A stretch of DNA of 64,000 nt. Origin: Calothrix sp. PCC 7716. Lineage in GTDB: Bacteria > Cyanobacteriota > Cyanobacteriia > Cyanobacteriales > Nostocaceae. This document shows positions 1 through 9,339 of the stretch, piece after piece. The notes beneath the pieces are model-generated. The model ran no database searches and was not told the origin of the DNA. It worked only from the letters and a program-made list of their open reading frames with translations. Position 1 is the stretch's first letter; each line of letters begins with the position of its first letter. The DNA lies in contig NZ_AP025018.1 in assembly GCF_019977735.1 (NCBI RefSeq), positions 2,480,001-2,544,000 of the forward strand. The letters are read 5' to 3'. Both the position numbers and the translations under genes were made by a program.

Positions 1-1314
1 TTATAACCTTTTTTCACAATATGCAACATTATTTTCATAATCCACGCATTACACGTATGCTTTAGCAACATAGTTAACCTTAAATAAAATTTGAATAATC
101 AACACAAAACCTTGAAACCCTTTATATAATTGCCTTGTACACAAATGCAAAAACTCGCAAACATTTATAAAGTGTTTGCAAAGTGTCATTTTTGACAAAT
201 AACAAAAATTAACAAAACTAATTAATCTGATTATCAATTTAGAGCTAGATTAAATATTTTTGACACTGTTAACTTTGCTTGAGTCGTGTCAAGTATCAAA
301 ATAGACATTTTGTCTGGCTTTGAGTATTGATAATCAACATGTTAGTTCTACGTATTCAAGCATTGAGTCAAGTTGACTATTATGTGAAGGTAAACGAGCT
401 AATATTGTGACGATAAAATAATGCATAGCTGAAATAATAAGTGTATGTACAAAATTCTCAAATTAACTAGCAATACAAATTATTATAATCATGCTTACCA
501 ATTTTGATAATTTTTGATATCATGATGTGAATTTACTTTTTTTACATACTAACTTTATTGGTATTAAAAAATTTTAAAGTCTTTATGTTAAATTGCGATT
601 ATTGAATTGTAATATAATTAGACACAGGTTTATTTAGTACAAACTTTCGCAAAAGACGACTTTTAATACTAAGACAAGATATAACTCAGGTTTAACTACT
701 GCGCTTACTATTATTTTTACTGAAAAAAGTGTAACATCTGTAAAGGGTTATACAAAACAAATACATAACAGGCAATTTATAACAAAAACTAAAGTATCTG
801 AACTGACGAGTGACATTACCAAGATATCACCGATGTATATATGTTAGCTAGCCCAAATATACAATTACTTAGTAAAGAATGGTGAAATAATCAGCCCTAA
901 TTTTAAAGTGACTGTAAATTTAAATTTTGGAAACTGGGTTTATGTATATATTTTTATGCCGTCCTAAGATATAAACATCCGTCAACTTGCCTAAATATCA
1001 AATAAAAATAGCTACTTGTATACATCACTGAAACTACTTAGGTAATAATTCTTATTGAAATTCCTATGCCTTGCAATATAAAGGTGTATTTATTAAAAGG
1101 TTAAGTTTATGTAAACTCAAACGAAAAAATAGTGAAATTTTCTACGTATTATCACGTGCAGAACGTGATATAGTGTTACTCTAATCAATATAGACATTTG
1201 TAACAGTCTTAATAAGTATTAATAAGTACTTTAGCTTATCATCAATTGTATAACAACGATACATTTTACACAAATTGCATTCAGTAGTAATCTGACTGTT
1301 CTATAGAATAATCT
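1..1314. other. AT-rich gene-free region
   Basis: This 1.3 kb stretch is strongly AT-rich and has stop codons in all frames. The only open frame, at 49-237 on the minus strand, has low-complexity composition and no recognisable family. A short direct repeat of the word aataagtatt lies near 1208-1232. I see no tRNA, no clear terminator and no insertion-sequence ends. It probably holds the promoter of the gene at 1315. Confidence 0.5.
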
Positions 1315-2415
1315 ATGCTTAAAACAACTCAAGTTGTAGAAACTCCGTCAGTTGAACGTTTGCTTAACCTCTGGGCACAGCGTTATACACTTGGCATGAA
1401 TCGAACCTTTAATCAAAACTCACTTGGTAGTAAGTTGCTTGAGAGTGCATCTTCAAAAGGTCGAACTTTAACGGCGACCAAGCTGAAAGATAATATACTG
1501 ACCGTTAACTGCCAAATGGGATGGATACAAACGAAGACACTTTATGCCTACATACCGAATGTGATGGATTTGACGGAAGCACGTCGAATTACACAGTTTG
1601 CGTTTCGCGTATACAAAAAGTTAATCGACGTTTACCAAAAATCTCCCTGTGCAGACGAAGCGCTAACTGACGAATCGTTCTCAAACTTAGAACTACCTGC
1701 AATCCAAGAGTTAGCGTATGCACTTGAACCGACATTACTCGTGTTTCAAGAACAGCATATTGCCTCTAAAGACTGGCGTGCTTTAGGATTTATGACTACG
1801 CAATTAAATTTTACCAATAAATTAATTGCTAAAAAGCTTGAGCCAGAAGAAAAAATCCTGCTTGCTCCTTATTTAAAATTCGTTGAAGAGCAAGTAGCAA
1901 TACCTTGGCAAAGAGTTTGTGCTGCGAGTGCAAAGTATAGCGTTGATTCTGCTGAGTTTCGCTTAGTCGAAGAAATGTTACCAGCGGCGCCGTCTATTGC
2001 TTCTTCTGTTTATAATCGACTGTTAGAATTATTCCCTGAATATCGAAGTCGTCGTGGTCACTTGGGTGACGAGGATATAGCTCACTCATGCATTCGCGAC
2101 TTAACCATGTTTCAAGCTTACCTGTGGCTATGTCTATTTGAAGGTACCATAGCACCAATACAGCAAGAGTTACTACCTTTGTGCGCGATGGTCGTTCAAG
2201 GAGTCAACATCAAATGGGAACTAACACAAAAATGGTGGCAGGTTTTAGAAGAAGAAATTCTAAATCATATAAATCCCCAAGCTCAACAGCTAATACAACC
2301 CTACACCAAACAAGTCCAAGAATTACTCTGGTCTGGGCGCCATCGTCTAGGCTACCCCGAAGACCACCTGCAGCATGGTAATAATCACTTCAGTGATTTC
2401 CAAATCAATCACTAA
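1315..2415 (+). CDS. Conserved cyanobacterial hypothetical protein
   Basis: I do not recognise a named domain. The 366-residue protein is soluble, has no signal peptide or membrane segment, and looks helical, with many Leu and Glu residues and Trp-rich patches (WALRALG-like region near residue 155, KWWQVLEEE near 307). An in-frame ATG at 1315 opens the frame, but no strong ribosome site precedes it. The last dozen residues, after PEDHLQ, are encoded by the hairpin repeat that follows, so the ancestral stop was probably lost and the tail is an accretion. It converges on the nucleotidyltransferase gene. Steady codon use and even composition support a real gene. Function unknown. Confidence 0.75.
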   Translation: MLKTTQVVETPSVERLLNLWAQRYTLGMNRTFNQNSLGSKLLESASSKGRTLTATKLKDNILTVNCQMGWIQTKTLYAYIPNVMDLTEARRITQFAFRVYKKLIDVYQKSPCADEALTDESFSNLELPAIQELAYALEPTLLVFQEQHIASKDWRALGFMTTQLNFTNKLIAKKLEPEEKILLAPYLKFVEEQVAIPWQRVCAASAKYSVDSAEFRLVEEMLPAAPSIASSVYNRLLELFPEYRSRRGHLGDEDIAHSCIRDLTMFQAYLWLCLFEGTIAPIQQELLPLCAMVVQGVNIKWELTQKWWQVLEEEILNHINPQAQQLIQPYTKQVQELLWSGRHRLGYPEDHLQHGNNHFSDFQINH

Positions 2416-2472
2416 AGTGATTATTATCAATCACTAAAGTGATTATTATCAATCACTAAAGTGATTATTACG
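2382..2472. repeat. Tandem 22-bp hairpin repeats between convergent genes
   Basis: The unit aatcactaaagtgattattatc occurs at 2407-2428, 2429-2450 and, with two end changes, 2451-2472. A related copy with TTCAG in the loop sits at 2383-2398. Each unit contains an inverted repeat (AATCACT and AGTGATT), so each can form a small hairpin. The array overlaps the last codons of the upstream gene and the stop codon of the downstream minus-strand gene. It may act as a terminator for both. Confidence 0.85.
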
Positions 2473-3277
2473 AACATCCAGCAAACCGCTGCACAGCGAG
2501 CATCAAATCACTCGGTGTGCCAATATCCAAATAACTACCATTATCAAAAACCTCAGCCTCAACGCGCATACCTTGTTGAATAGCTGCCTGTATCACATTA
2601 CCAATAGGTAACTCAGGTAGACTCAACAAATCATTTGTTAACTTTAAATTCGATACAAAAGAATGCAAAAACTCTGTAAATGTCGGCGCCCATACAGCAA
2701 TAGCCCACATATATTGTAAATTCGATTGTGGGGGTTTCTCAACAATTAGCGTAACTTTACCCGTACTATCAAAATCAACCATACCAGCTTTTTGGGGTTG
2801 TTTTGTAGGAAATAACCCTAAAACGACATCGGCGCCAAGAGCTTGACGTGCAATAATACGCTGGAACCCATCAAGCGGTTCAAATAAAATATCAGGAAAA
2901 CCCAAAGCCACAATCGCATCTTGAACAAACGGGTATGCCTGGTCTAGTGTAAAAGGAACACCATGAGGCAATCCCATTATTAAATACCCCAAGTTCATCT
3001 CAAGCATTGAACCATCACCAAAATAAGCAGGAATATCCCATTTACCAGGTCGCAAAATAAAATATGCCGTCTCAATTCCTGCTAGCCGCATCTTTTCGAG
3101 CAAATAATGCGAAACTACTTTAGGGCGCAGTTTATCCTCTTTATCATTAAAGTTATTTTGATAACAAATATTTTTAACTTGAAACCCAATAGGGTATAAT
3201 TCTTTACTCAGTGGCAAAGGTGAAATACGTGTTGCTTGCCCACCCGCAGGTAACAATCCTATAATTCGCCGATTCAT
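2468..3277 (-). CDS. Sugar-phosphate nucleotidyltransferase family protein
   Basis: The N-terminus carries the nucleotide-binding signature of the NTP_transferase family (GLLPAGGQATRISPLPLSKE, residues 6-25 from the ATG at 3277), a variant of GGxGTRxxPLT with the usual Lys retained. Such enzymes join a sugar-1-phosphate and an NTP to make an activated sugar. Later motifs include the metal-site-like region ALGFPDILFEP and a C-terminal YLDIGTPSDLM of the type seen in glucose-1-phosphate thymidylyl- and uridylyltransferases. At 269 residues it lacks a left-handed beta-helix acyltransferase domain. A longer frame would need TTG at 3289; ATG at 3277 is preferred. The altered loop (GGQATR) leaves the exact substrate open. 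Confidence 0.8.
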   Translation of the reverse strand: MNRRIIGLLPAGGQATRISPLPLSKELYPIGFQVKNICYQNNFNDKEDKLRPKVVSHYLLEKMRLAGIETAYFILRPGKWDIPAYFGDGSMLEMNLGYLIMGLPHGVPFTLDQAYPFVQDAIVALGFPDILFEPLDGFQRIIARQALGADVVLGLFPTKQPQKAGMVDFDSTGKVTLIVEKPPQSNLQYMWAIAVWAPTFTEFLHSFVSNLKLTNDLLSLPELPIGNVIQAAIQQGMRVEAEVFDNGSYLDIGTPSDLMLAVQRFAGCS

Positions 3278-3449
3278 ACAGCTTTGCAATTAATTAAAAT
3301 ATTAATATTACAAGTATCACAAATCACTTGAATATTTACGGGAATTCTGTATGAATTGGTAGATAAATAAATATCCCCTTCTCAAACAAAACTCATGCTT
3401 AAGAAGAGGTTAACTATATATATATCTATAGTTTATGCCTTTGTAACCG

Positions 3450-3779
3450 TTACTCAACTGAAACAGCATCCACATCAATCGTCTGGGTCTGTGTATTGGC
3501 TTGTGAACTTGCTGTGGTAGTAGTATTTGTACTATCGCTAACCTCGGTGTTTCCTTTACGCGCTTTAAAGCCCTCAATCACTAACTGAGATACTTCTGAT
3601 ACTAGTAAAGTCAATATAAAAGCGTCATCGATTTGTCCGACAATAGGTAAAAAGTCTGGAGCAATATCAAATGGACTAATAAAATACAAAGCTGTACCTA
3701 GAATTACCCACCAGCGATATTTGGGGTTGCGTATCAACTCACGGTACCATCCGTAAACAGCTTGAATCGAGAATTTCAT
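3450..3779 (-). CDS. YkvA family (DUF1232) membrane protein
   Basis: A 109-residue protein with the DUF1232 core at about residues 20-55: a hydrophobic helix followed by ISPFDIAPDFLPIVGQIDDA, the hallmark Asp- and Pro-rich motif of the YkvA family. The C-terminal 35 residues are a Thr/Ser/Gln-rich, probably disordered tail. A good ribosome site, AAGGAGG, precedes the ATG on the minus strand (around 3789-3795). It stands alone, divergent from exbB. The molecular role of YkvA proteins is not established; a membrane association is likely from the hydrophobic segment. Confidence 0.85.
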   Translation of the reverse strand: MKFSIQAVYGWYRELIRNPKYRWWVILGTALYFISPFDIAPDFLPIVGQIDDAFILTLLVSEVSQLVIEGFKARKGNTEVSDSTNTTTTASSQANTQTQTIDVDAVSVE

Positions 3780-3947
3780 ATATCGAGCCTCCTTGTTAGC
3801 TTTAATTTTGCACGATATTGCCTTAAACTTCCTGTGGGAATAACCGCCCTTAATTGTCCAGAAGGTGCGAAAAACTTATTTCTGTAATGGCTGCTGTGTA
3901 GCCATAGAGGCTAATAGCTTGCTTGTCGTTTTTAGAAGAGGATAGTT

Positions 3948-4763
3948 TTGACCGTGGATATAATAGCTGAATTTAGAAGAGGTGGACCCGCGATGTATCC
4001 GCTACTCGCGTTGTCAGTTTTGACGATAAGCGTAGTTTTTGAGCGGTTATGGTTTTGGCTCCGCATGTTGAACCAAGAGCGTCAAATAGTCGAGCGCGTT
4101 TTAGAAGCTGCACGTGAAAATTGGGGATTAGCTCGTGATATTGCCCAACGTGCTACTGACCAACCAATTGGCAGATTTTTATATGCTCCTTTGAGCTTGA
4201 CAAAAAACGACCCTGAAACTTTTCGACTTGCCTTAGAAGCAACTGCCGAAGATGAGTTAACTGGAATGCGACGTGGTGAAAAGCTTTTAGAAGCAGTAAT
4301 TGCCCTGGCGCCACTTTTAGGATTGTTTGGTACAGTGTGGGGACTAATTCAGTCATTGCGCGCGATTAAAATCGGTGATTTAGGAACCGAAGCAACAGCG
4401 GGAGTGACTACAGGTATTGGGGAGTCATTAATTAGTACAGCAGCAGGATTAGTAGTGGCAATTACAAGTTTGGTATTTTACCGCTTGTTTCAGTCATTCA
4501 TTTTTAACCAAGTTCAGGTATTTCGCAAAGCAGGTAACGAGCTAGAACTATTGTACCGCCAATCACCTCCATATGATATCAATATTGATACCAATGTCGA
4601 TACTAATGTTGTAAGTACAGAAACTCCAACTTTACTGGCACCAGAAACCAACAGCAATAGAAATTCGGGAAGAAATTCTCCACGCAAGAGAGGAAAAAAT
4701 CGGTTTGGTGAACCTTATGAAGCTCCAACGGAACCGAATCCTACCGATTCAGACAATATATAG
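3948..4763 (+). CDS. exbB: MotA/TolQ/ExbB proton channel family protein
   Basis: Inner-membrane proton channel subunit that would pair with the ExbD-like product next door to energise an outer-membrane process through the proton gradient. Three membrane segments are visible: about residues 15-37, 120-145 and 160-185, with the family motif LIALAPLLGLFGTVWGLIQS-type and the TxxGIGESLISTAAGL region before the last helix. The 60-residue C-terminal tail is polar and basic. The start is ambiguous: TTG at 3948 is six bases after an AGAGGA site, and GTG at 3954 is the alternative. The next gene begins 57 bases after the stop, so they are probably co-transcribed. TolQ and MotA share the fold, but the ExbD partner fits ExbB/TolQ best. 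Confidence 0.9.
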   Translation: MTVDIIAEFRRGGPAMYPLLALSVLTISVVFERLWFWLRMLNQERQIVERVLEAARENWGLARDIAQRATDQPIGRFLYAPLSLTKNDPETFRLALEATAEDELTGMRRGEKLLEAVIALAPLLGLFGTVWGLIQSLRAIKIGDLGTEATAGVTTGIGESLISTAAGLVVAITSLVFYRLFQSFIFNQVQVFRKAGNELELLYRQSPPYDINIDTNVDTNVVSTETPTLLAPETNSNRNSGRNSPRKRGKNRFGEPYEAPTEPNPTDSDNI

Positions 4764-4820
4764 TTCAACAACTAATAGAACAATACGAACGTAACTTAGA
4801 TACAAGATGCGGAGACGTGA

Positions 4821-5516
4821 ATGAAAATAAACCTTAATAATTCCAAAGATGAGGCTCAAGTACAAATCATTCCTTTAATAGACGTAATCTTTTGTATCTT
4901 GACGTTTTTTCTCTTGGCAGCACTACAATTTTCTAGACAACAAGCAATACGTGGTATTAATTTTGACTTAGCACCAGCTAAATCAGGAACAACAATTCCT
5001 GGAACATCTGCACCTGGCTCACCAGCTAACCAAGCAGAAACAAAAGATGGGCAAAGACTAGTACTATATCTCGACGCGCTAGGTCAAATTATTGACATTA
5101 GCACAGAGGCCCAAACTCAAATTCCCAAAGAGCAATTGCGAGCATACTTAGAAAATTTTGTCAAGCAAAATCCGACAAAACCTTTAGTATTATATGCAGC
5201 GCGTTCAGTAAGCTACAACGATGTAATTGGAACCATAGATTTACTGAGACAAGTTGGTGGCGACCGTGTTTCTTTAGCAGTATCAGCCAGTGGCGCCGAC
5301 CAAACATTACCCTTACCAACACCAGGCGCTATTCCCAACCAAACAATCCCAAATACTGTGGTACCAAACCCTATTCAACCAATTAACCCACAAATTAACC
5401 CACAAGGTAACATTAATCCTAATTTACCTAATCAAGCTCCGCCAATTCCTGCTCCAGGTACAAATATACCTAGTAGGCAAAATGTTAATCCCGGAACAGT
5501 TCCAGCACAACCTTAA
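4821..5516 (+). CDS. exbD: ExbD/TolR biopolymer transport protein
   Basis: Single-pass membrane protein, 231 residues. The transmembrane helix at about 18-38 carries the family motif IPLIDVIFCILTFFLLAAL with the proton-relay Asp. A periplasmic domain follows (about 65-155), ending in the typical segment on c-strand residues VxLAVxxSG. The tail from about 160 on is a low-complexity Pro/Asn/Gln run (PNPIQPINPQINPQG and similar) that ExbD proteins usually lack; it may span the peptidoglycan. The gene follows exbB by 57 bases with a GGAGACGTGA site upstream of the ATG. I infer one operon. Confidence 0.88.
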   Translation: MKINLNNSKDEAQVQIIPLIDVIFCILTFFLLAALQFSRQQAIRGINFDLAPAKSGTTIPGTSAPGSPANQAETKDGQRLVLYLDALGQIIDISTEAQTQIPKEQLRAYLENFVKQNPTKPLVLYAARSVSYNDVIGTIDLLRQVGGDRVSLAVSASGADQTLPLPTPGAIPNQTIPNTVVPNPIQPINPQINPQGNINPNLPNQAPPIPAPGTNIPSRQNVNPGTVPAQP

Positions 5517-5557
5517 AGGCGCCCCCTGAACGCTTACGAACAAATAATAATTAAAAT

Positions 5558-5603
5558 AATCCCCCCTAACCCCCTTATCGAGCATTCTGGTTGGGGGGAT
5601 TAA
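5558..5603. terminator. C-rich inverted repeat after exbD
   Basis: AATCCCCCC-TAACCCCC and GGTTGGGGGGATT face each other across a loop of about 20 bases, giving a strong GC hairpin in AT-rich DNA 45 bases after exbD. Similar C-run/G-run palindromes recur at 39160-39285 and 59035-59095, so this is a dispersed element that may serve as a terminator. Confidence 0.55.
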
Positions 5604-5723
5604 TTTATCAAAAATAAAAATATTTAAAATAGTTCTCTGATAGCGGAATTTATTATTCAAATTTACAAATAATAGACACCATAATAACAAGCCTACGCCA
5701 TTCACGTTTCAGGGTATGTGGCA

Positions 5724-6086
5724 ATGAATATTACATCAATTATGATTGCTTGGTTTGTAACAGCAGCCAGCTTTTTTGCTATCAGTAAACTTCCAATTGG
5801 AGTTGATATTGATTCTCCTGACAAAACCTTTACTGCTGCTGCCGCTCTTGGCATTATAACAGTAATGGTTAAACCGCTTCTTACCTTTGTATTTGCAATA
5901 CCAAATGCTTTAACCTTTAACTTCTTTCCCGACTTTTTTACCTTCGTTATCGGAGTTATTTGTTTCTGTTTAGCTGCTTATTTTGTACAGGGTTTTCGTT
6001 TACGCTATGGCATTTGGAGCGCAATAATGGGCGCCTTAGCATTGTCAATAGTCAGTAACATTATCTACCGCATTGTACCGATTTAA
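5724..6086 (+). CDS. Phage-holin-like four-helix membrane protein
   Basis: A 120-residue, almost wholly hydrophobic protein with four predicted membrane helices (about 5-22, 36-55, 62-90 and 100-118). Size, helix spacing and the MVKPLLTF segment match the phage holin family 4-superfamily-IV type proteins (PF04020) common in bacterial chromosomes and not linked to a prophage here. The frame can open at GTG 5718 or ATG 5724; the ATG gives the usual MNITS-like start. No phage genes lie nearby. Function unknown; the family name does not imply lysis. Confidence 0.75.
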   Translation: MNITSIMIAWFVTAASFFAISKLPIGVDIDSPDKTFTAAAALGIITVMVKPLLTFVFAIPNALTFNFFPDFFTFVIGVICFCLAAYFVQGFRLRYGIWSAIMGALALSIVSNIIYRIVPI

Positions 6087-6093
6087 TAGTTGA

Positions 6094-6163
6094 AACTGCT
6101 GAGTGCTGAGTATAAAGTGAAAGATAATTACTCAGCACTCAGTACTCAGCACTCATTACTTTA
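6094..6163. repeat. STRR heptamers (AGTGCTG) forming an inverted pair
   Basis: GCTGAGTGCTGAGT at about 6098 faces ACTCAGCACTCAGTACTCAGCACTC at 6131-6155. The two arms can pair into a hairpin between the convergent holin-like and psb29 genes. Heptamer STRR repeats of this type are known from heterocyst-forming cyanobacteria. Confidence 0.85.
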
Positions 6164-6841
6164 CTATTGTTTAGCTTTCGCCCGTTCTTCACGCTTTTTA
6201 CGGTCAGCTTGCAGCATATCAGCCATTACAGCCATAGCTTGCGTCATTTTATCGAGGTTAGAACGATATAACTCTAAATCTTTATTAAGTTTGTCGTCAG
6301 AAATATTCAAACCCTTAGCAATAGAATTAAGAGCTTCAGTACGACGCTTTTCATCTTTAACAACTTCTGGGTCAGATGCTTCTAATAGTGTAAATATACC
6401 AATAGCAAACAATCTATTATATTTAAACTTCGGATTGTGAGCGATGGCATCAAGTTCAGCTTGTAATTGCGTATCGTTTTCTAAACGATTAGTTTGACTC
6501 AGCCACGCAACTAAATCATTTACAGGTAAACTCTTGGCAACATTAAGCAAGCGTGCGGCATCTTGATGATATTGGTCTTGATTTGCCTCAACTGCTTGAC
6601 TCATAGCATGAAAGATTGATGCTTTATCGCTTTCTGGCTGATAACCTTGCATAAAGCGGTCAAAAGCTGTAACTACACCCAAGGCGTAAATTGAATTGTA
6701 GCTGAAATCTACATTAACTGATAGTAGATGCATTTCTACCATCAACTCTTCCACCACTCGACGATAAATCGTGTTTACCGGACGAGTATGAACTGAGTAG
6801 AATGTTCGCTTTGTATCAGAGACAGTACGGACGTTATTCAC
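6164..6841 (-). CDS. thf1: Photosystem II biogenesis protein Psb29/Thf1
   Basis: Thf1 (Psb29) helps photosystem II assembly and repair and works with the FtsH protease at the thylakoid. The N-terminus MNNVRTVSDTKRTFYSVHTR and the following RRVVEELMVEMHLLSVN and VTAFDRFMQGYQP segments are the family signature. The rest is alpha-helical with a charged, coiled C-terminal end (about 180-225, ADRKKREERAKAKQ). Length 225 fits the cyanobacterial family. The start is GTG at 6841, which gives the conserved first residues; there is no ATG option. It converges on the holin-like gene with STRR repeats between them. Confidence 0.93.
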   Translation of the reverse strand: MNNVRTVSDTKRTFYSVHTRPVNTIYRRVVEELMVEMHLLSVNVDFSYNSIYALGVVTAFDRFMQGYQPESDKASIFHAMSQAVEANQDQYHQDAARLLNVAKSLPVNDLVAWLSQTNRLENDTQLQAELDAIAHNPKFKYNRLFAIGIFTLLEASDPEVVKDEKRRTEALNSIAKGLNISDDKLNKDLELYRSNLDKMTQAMAVMADMLQADRKKREERAKAKQ

Positions 6842-7011
6842 AACAATAGTTCTTTATTAGGGCGAAGGAATGTTTGTTTTCTTGTACTAGAATACAAGGC
6901 AAAGTCAAAAGACAATATTCTAGGTGCTAGTAGCTTTAACGCTCTTTAGCTTAAACTTTATAATGTGTAACTTCTTATCAACATAATACAACATAAATTA
7001 ATATTACCGAA

Positions 7012-7605
7012 ATGCTCTTCTCATCGCAGCTACTAGCTCTCGCTGAATACCTCACTGGTGAATTTGACAACCAAGAACAAGCACTCCAAGACCCTGTGTG
7101 GTATGTCCACTTGCGCTTATGGCAGGCGCCTGTACCGATTTTTCAAGAAGACAGCATAACTATATTTGCCGAACAGGCAAATATTATTAGCCTTGACAAA
7201 CCTTATAGACAGAGAATTATGAGGTTACGTGAGACAGGTAACTCAGATACACCCATTACCGTCCAATATTATATGCCTCAAGACCCAGGTGGATTAGCTG
7301 GTTCCGGCACGAACCCAAGCAAAATACAAAGTTTAACTACTGACAAGTTAGAATTGCTACCAGGTTGTGTATTAAACGTATCAGTAAAAGAATTAGCACC
7401 CAACTGTTACGAATTTTCGGCGGCGCCACCAAAAGAAGCCAAATGCACTTTTACCTACCTCGGCAACACCGTCCAAGTCTCGTTAGGGTTTGAAGTTAAT
7501 CAAACAGAACTAAAAACTTACGACAAAGGAATTGACGAAGAAACAGGAAGAGCCACTTGGGGAGCTATCATGGGGCCATTTTGCTACACCAAAGTTAGGA
7601 GTTAG
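7012..7605 (+). CDS. cpcT: Chromophore lyase CpcT/CpeT family
   Basis: CpcT enzymes attach phycocyanobilin to Cys-153 (-155) of phycobiliprotein beta subunits. The 197-residue length is typical. Family signatures seen: LAEYLTGEFDNQEQALQDP at 8-26, HLRLWQAPVP at 32-41, Tyr-Arg in KPYRQRIMRL, and the glycine-rich NQTELKTYDKGIDEETG with W-GA-MGPF at the C-terminus. No phycobilisome structural genes are in this window, as is common for cpcT. The stop runs directly into TTAGGAG heptamers. A paralogue (CpeT) could have a different target; the protein alone cannot settle this. Confidence 0.88.
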   Translation: MLFSSQLLALAEYLTGEFDNQEQALQDPVWYVHLRLWQAPVPIFQEDSITIFAEQANIISLDKPYRQRIMRLRETGNSDTPITVQYYMPQDPGGLAGSGTNPSKIQSLTTDKLELLPGCVLNVSVKELAPNCYEFSAAPPKEAKCTFTYLGNTVQVSLGFEVNQTELKTYDKGIDEETGRATWGAIMGPFCYTKVRS

Positions 7606-7695
7606 GAGTTAGGAGTTAGGAGTTAGGAGTTAGGAGTTTTAACATATTACTCAGCACTCAACTCTCAGCACTCAACTCTCAGCACTCATTACTCA
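7597..7695. repeat. STRR cluster, TTAGGAG and ACTCAGC heptamers
   Basis: Five near-perfect copies of the heptamer TTAGGAG (7597-7638) are followed by a block of ACTCAGC-type heptamers (7649-7692). The first copy contains the stop region of cpcT (AGTTAG). The cluster separates two convergent genes. Confidence 0.9.
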
Positions 7696-7701
7696 GGACT
7701 T

Positions 7702-8076
7702 TTAATTCTGAGGAGTGAGACTGCGAGGTACACCTTCTAAAGCTTCTTCTTCAGTTTCAAAAATTTCAAACACTGTATCCATCATTGTCACCTCAAAAAC
7801 AAGCTTGGCTTCTGGGTGAACGTTACAAATACGGAAGCTGCCTTTGACTTTATCAGCATCCCGCATTCCAGCTACTAAAGATGTAAGACCTGAGCTATCG
7901 ATAAAGTTGACTTGACCCAAATTAACAACAACGTGGTGGGTAAGTTTGGATATGCACTCCTGTAACTTTAAGCGAAACTGCCAAGCTGTTGTAATATCTA
8001 GGCGCCCAGATGGGGTCAGAACGATTACATCGTTGCCGTCTTGAATGTTATAAACTCTTTGGTCGATATGAATCAC
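7702..8076 (-). CDS. STAS-domain anti-sigma-factor antagonist
   Basis: A 124-residue single STAS domain. The phospho-acceptor motif is clear: VNLGQVNFIDSSGLTSLVAG, with DSSGL at about 61-65 where the first or second Ser would be phosphorylated by a cognate kinase. Proteins of this kind switch partners with anti-sigma or serine-kinase proteins. No RsbW- or SpoIIAB-like kinase is adjacent. A second, separate STAS gene lies at 27489, sharing the same DSSGL core but only moderately similar elsewhere. The ATG at 8076 is preceded by GGGGAGAGAT, a good ribosome site. Confidence 0.9.
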   Translation of the reverse strand: MIHIDQRVYNIQDGNDVIVLTPSGRLDITTAWQFRLKLQECISKLTHHVVVNLGQVNFIDSSGLTSLVAGMRDADKVKGSFRICNVHPEAKLVFEVTMMDTVFEIFETEEEALEGVPRSLTPQN

Positions 8077-8286
8077 GCTTATCTCTCCCCTGGCACTACG
8101 AAATAAAACTAATCTAGTATTTTTTATAACCTTTTATCTCGCTAGTATCCAGTCTTTTTTTATGAATAAATACCCACACCATGCCGAAATGACTATGCTG
8201 TGGGCATTATATGTTTCGTGGAAATAAAAACGAATGTTACATTTTAGTCAAGCGCATCACTCTTTTTACTTACTTTTCCTTTCTTA

Positions 8287-9327
8287 TTAGGTATGCGACC
8301 AATTTGCCCAATCTTGAGGCTTGAGGAAAGTATCATAAAGTTCTGCTTCTGGAGTGTTCGGTTCTGGCTTATAGCCATATTCCCAACGCACTAACGGAGG
8401 TAGCGACATTAATATCGATTCTGTACGTCCGTTTGTTTGCAATCCAAAAATAGTTCCTCTGTCGTAGACCAAATTGAATTCGACGTAGCGACCGCGACGA
8501 TAAAGTTGAAAATTGCGTTGGTGTTCACCGTACTCGGTATTGTGACGCCGTTGAACGATGGGTACATAAGCAGGTAAGAATGCTCGACCACAGTCTGTAA
8601 TGAAAGAGAATAATTCTTCCCAAGTACGTTGTGTGGGTTCGCCAACTTCAGTACTGTAATTAGCTGCTGGGCCGTGGTTATCGGTTCCGCGATACAAGGC
8701 GCCACGACCATCTTGATAGTCGAAGAACAACCCACCAACACCGCGTGTTTCGTTACGGTGTTTTAAATAAAAATATTCATCGCACCAACGTTTAAATACT
8801 GGGTAATATTCCGAATGGTGTTTATCACAAGCTTGTTTAAAAGTTTTATGAAAATGACTTGCGTCTTCGGCAAAAGGATAGTACGGAGTTAAGTCGGCGC
8901 CACCACCGAACCACCATACAGGGCCAGCTTCAAAATAACGGTAGTTTAAATGAACGGTAGGAACATAAGGGTTGCGGGGGTGCAACACCATAGATGTGCC
9001 AGTAGCGTAGAAACGATGTCCAGCAGCTTCAGGACGCTGGGTCAAAATTGATGGTGGTAAATGGTCTCCCCACACTTCCGAAAAATTGACACCAGCTTGT
9101 TCAAATATTGCCCCGTCACGTAAAACGCGCGAACGTCCACCACCACCTTCGGGACGCTCCCAGCTATCTTCTTGAAACTTGGCAACACCATCAACTGCTT
9201 CCAAACCGTTAGCAATTTCGTCTTGTAATTGACGCATGAAAGCACTAACTCGCTCTTTCGCGTTGTCTGGAGGTAAAAATTTTGTAGGAGTTGTTTGGAT
9301 AGCAGGAGAATGCGAGTTTGTCAACAT
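8287..9327 (-). CDS. hemF: Oxygen-dependent coproporphyrinogen III oxidase
   Basis: HemF converts coproporphyrinogen III to protoporphyrinogen IX using O2, on the route to haem and chlorophyll. Family motifs are present in order: [51 protein letters not shown], and [18 protein letters not shown]. The HPRNP His and GGADLTP segments form the active site in the family. The open frame starts at TTG 9336, but ATG at 9327 (MLTNSHSP) is the better start. Length 346 is normal for cyanobacteria. A small possible gene ends 13 bases upstream on the same strand. Confidence 0.96.
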   Translation of the reverse strand: MLTNSHSPAIQTTPTKFLPPDNAKERVSAFMRQLQDEIANGLEAVDGVAKFQEDSWERPEGGGGRSRVLRDGAIFEQAGVNFSEVWGDHLPPSILTQRPEAAGHRFYATGTSMVLHPRNPYVPTVHLNYRYFEAGPVWWFGGGADLTPYYPFAEDASHFHKTFKQACDKHHSEYYPVFKRWCDEYFYLKHRNETRGVGGLFFDYQDGRGALYRGTDNHGPAANYSTEVGEPTQRTWEELFSFITDCGRAFLPAYVPIVQRRHNTEYGEHQRNFQLYRRGRYVEFNLVYDRGTIFGLQTNGRTESILMSLPPLVRWEYGYKPEPNTPEAELYDTFLKPQDWANWSHT

Positions 9328-9339
9328 AAGTCTCAAAAC

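Noticed and set aside
49-237. 62-codon minus-strand frame in the first AT-rich region
   Set aside because: AT-rich, Phe/Ile/Cys-biased composition typical of chance frames and no start signal.
5724-6086. Holin-like gene as evidence of a prophage
   Set aside because: No other phage genes, integrase or attachment site in the area; this family is a common chromosomal protein in cyanobacteria.
8409-8741. 110-codon minus-strand frame inside hemF
   Set aside because: Overlaps the conserved hemF coding sequence in another frame; hemF is intact.
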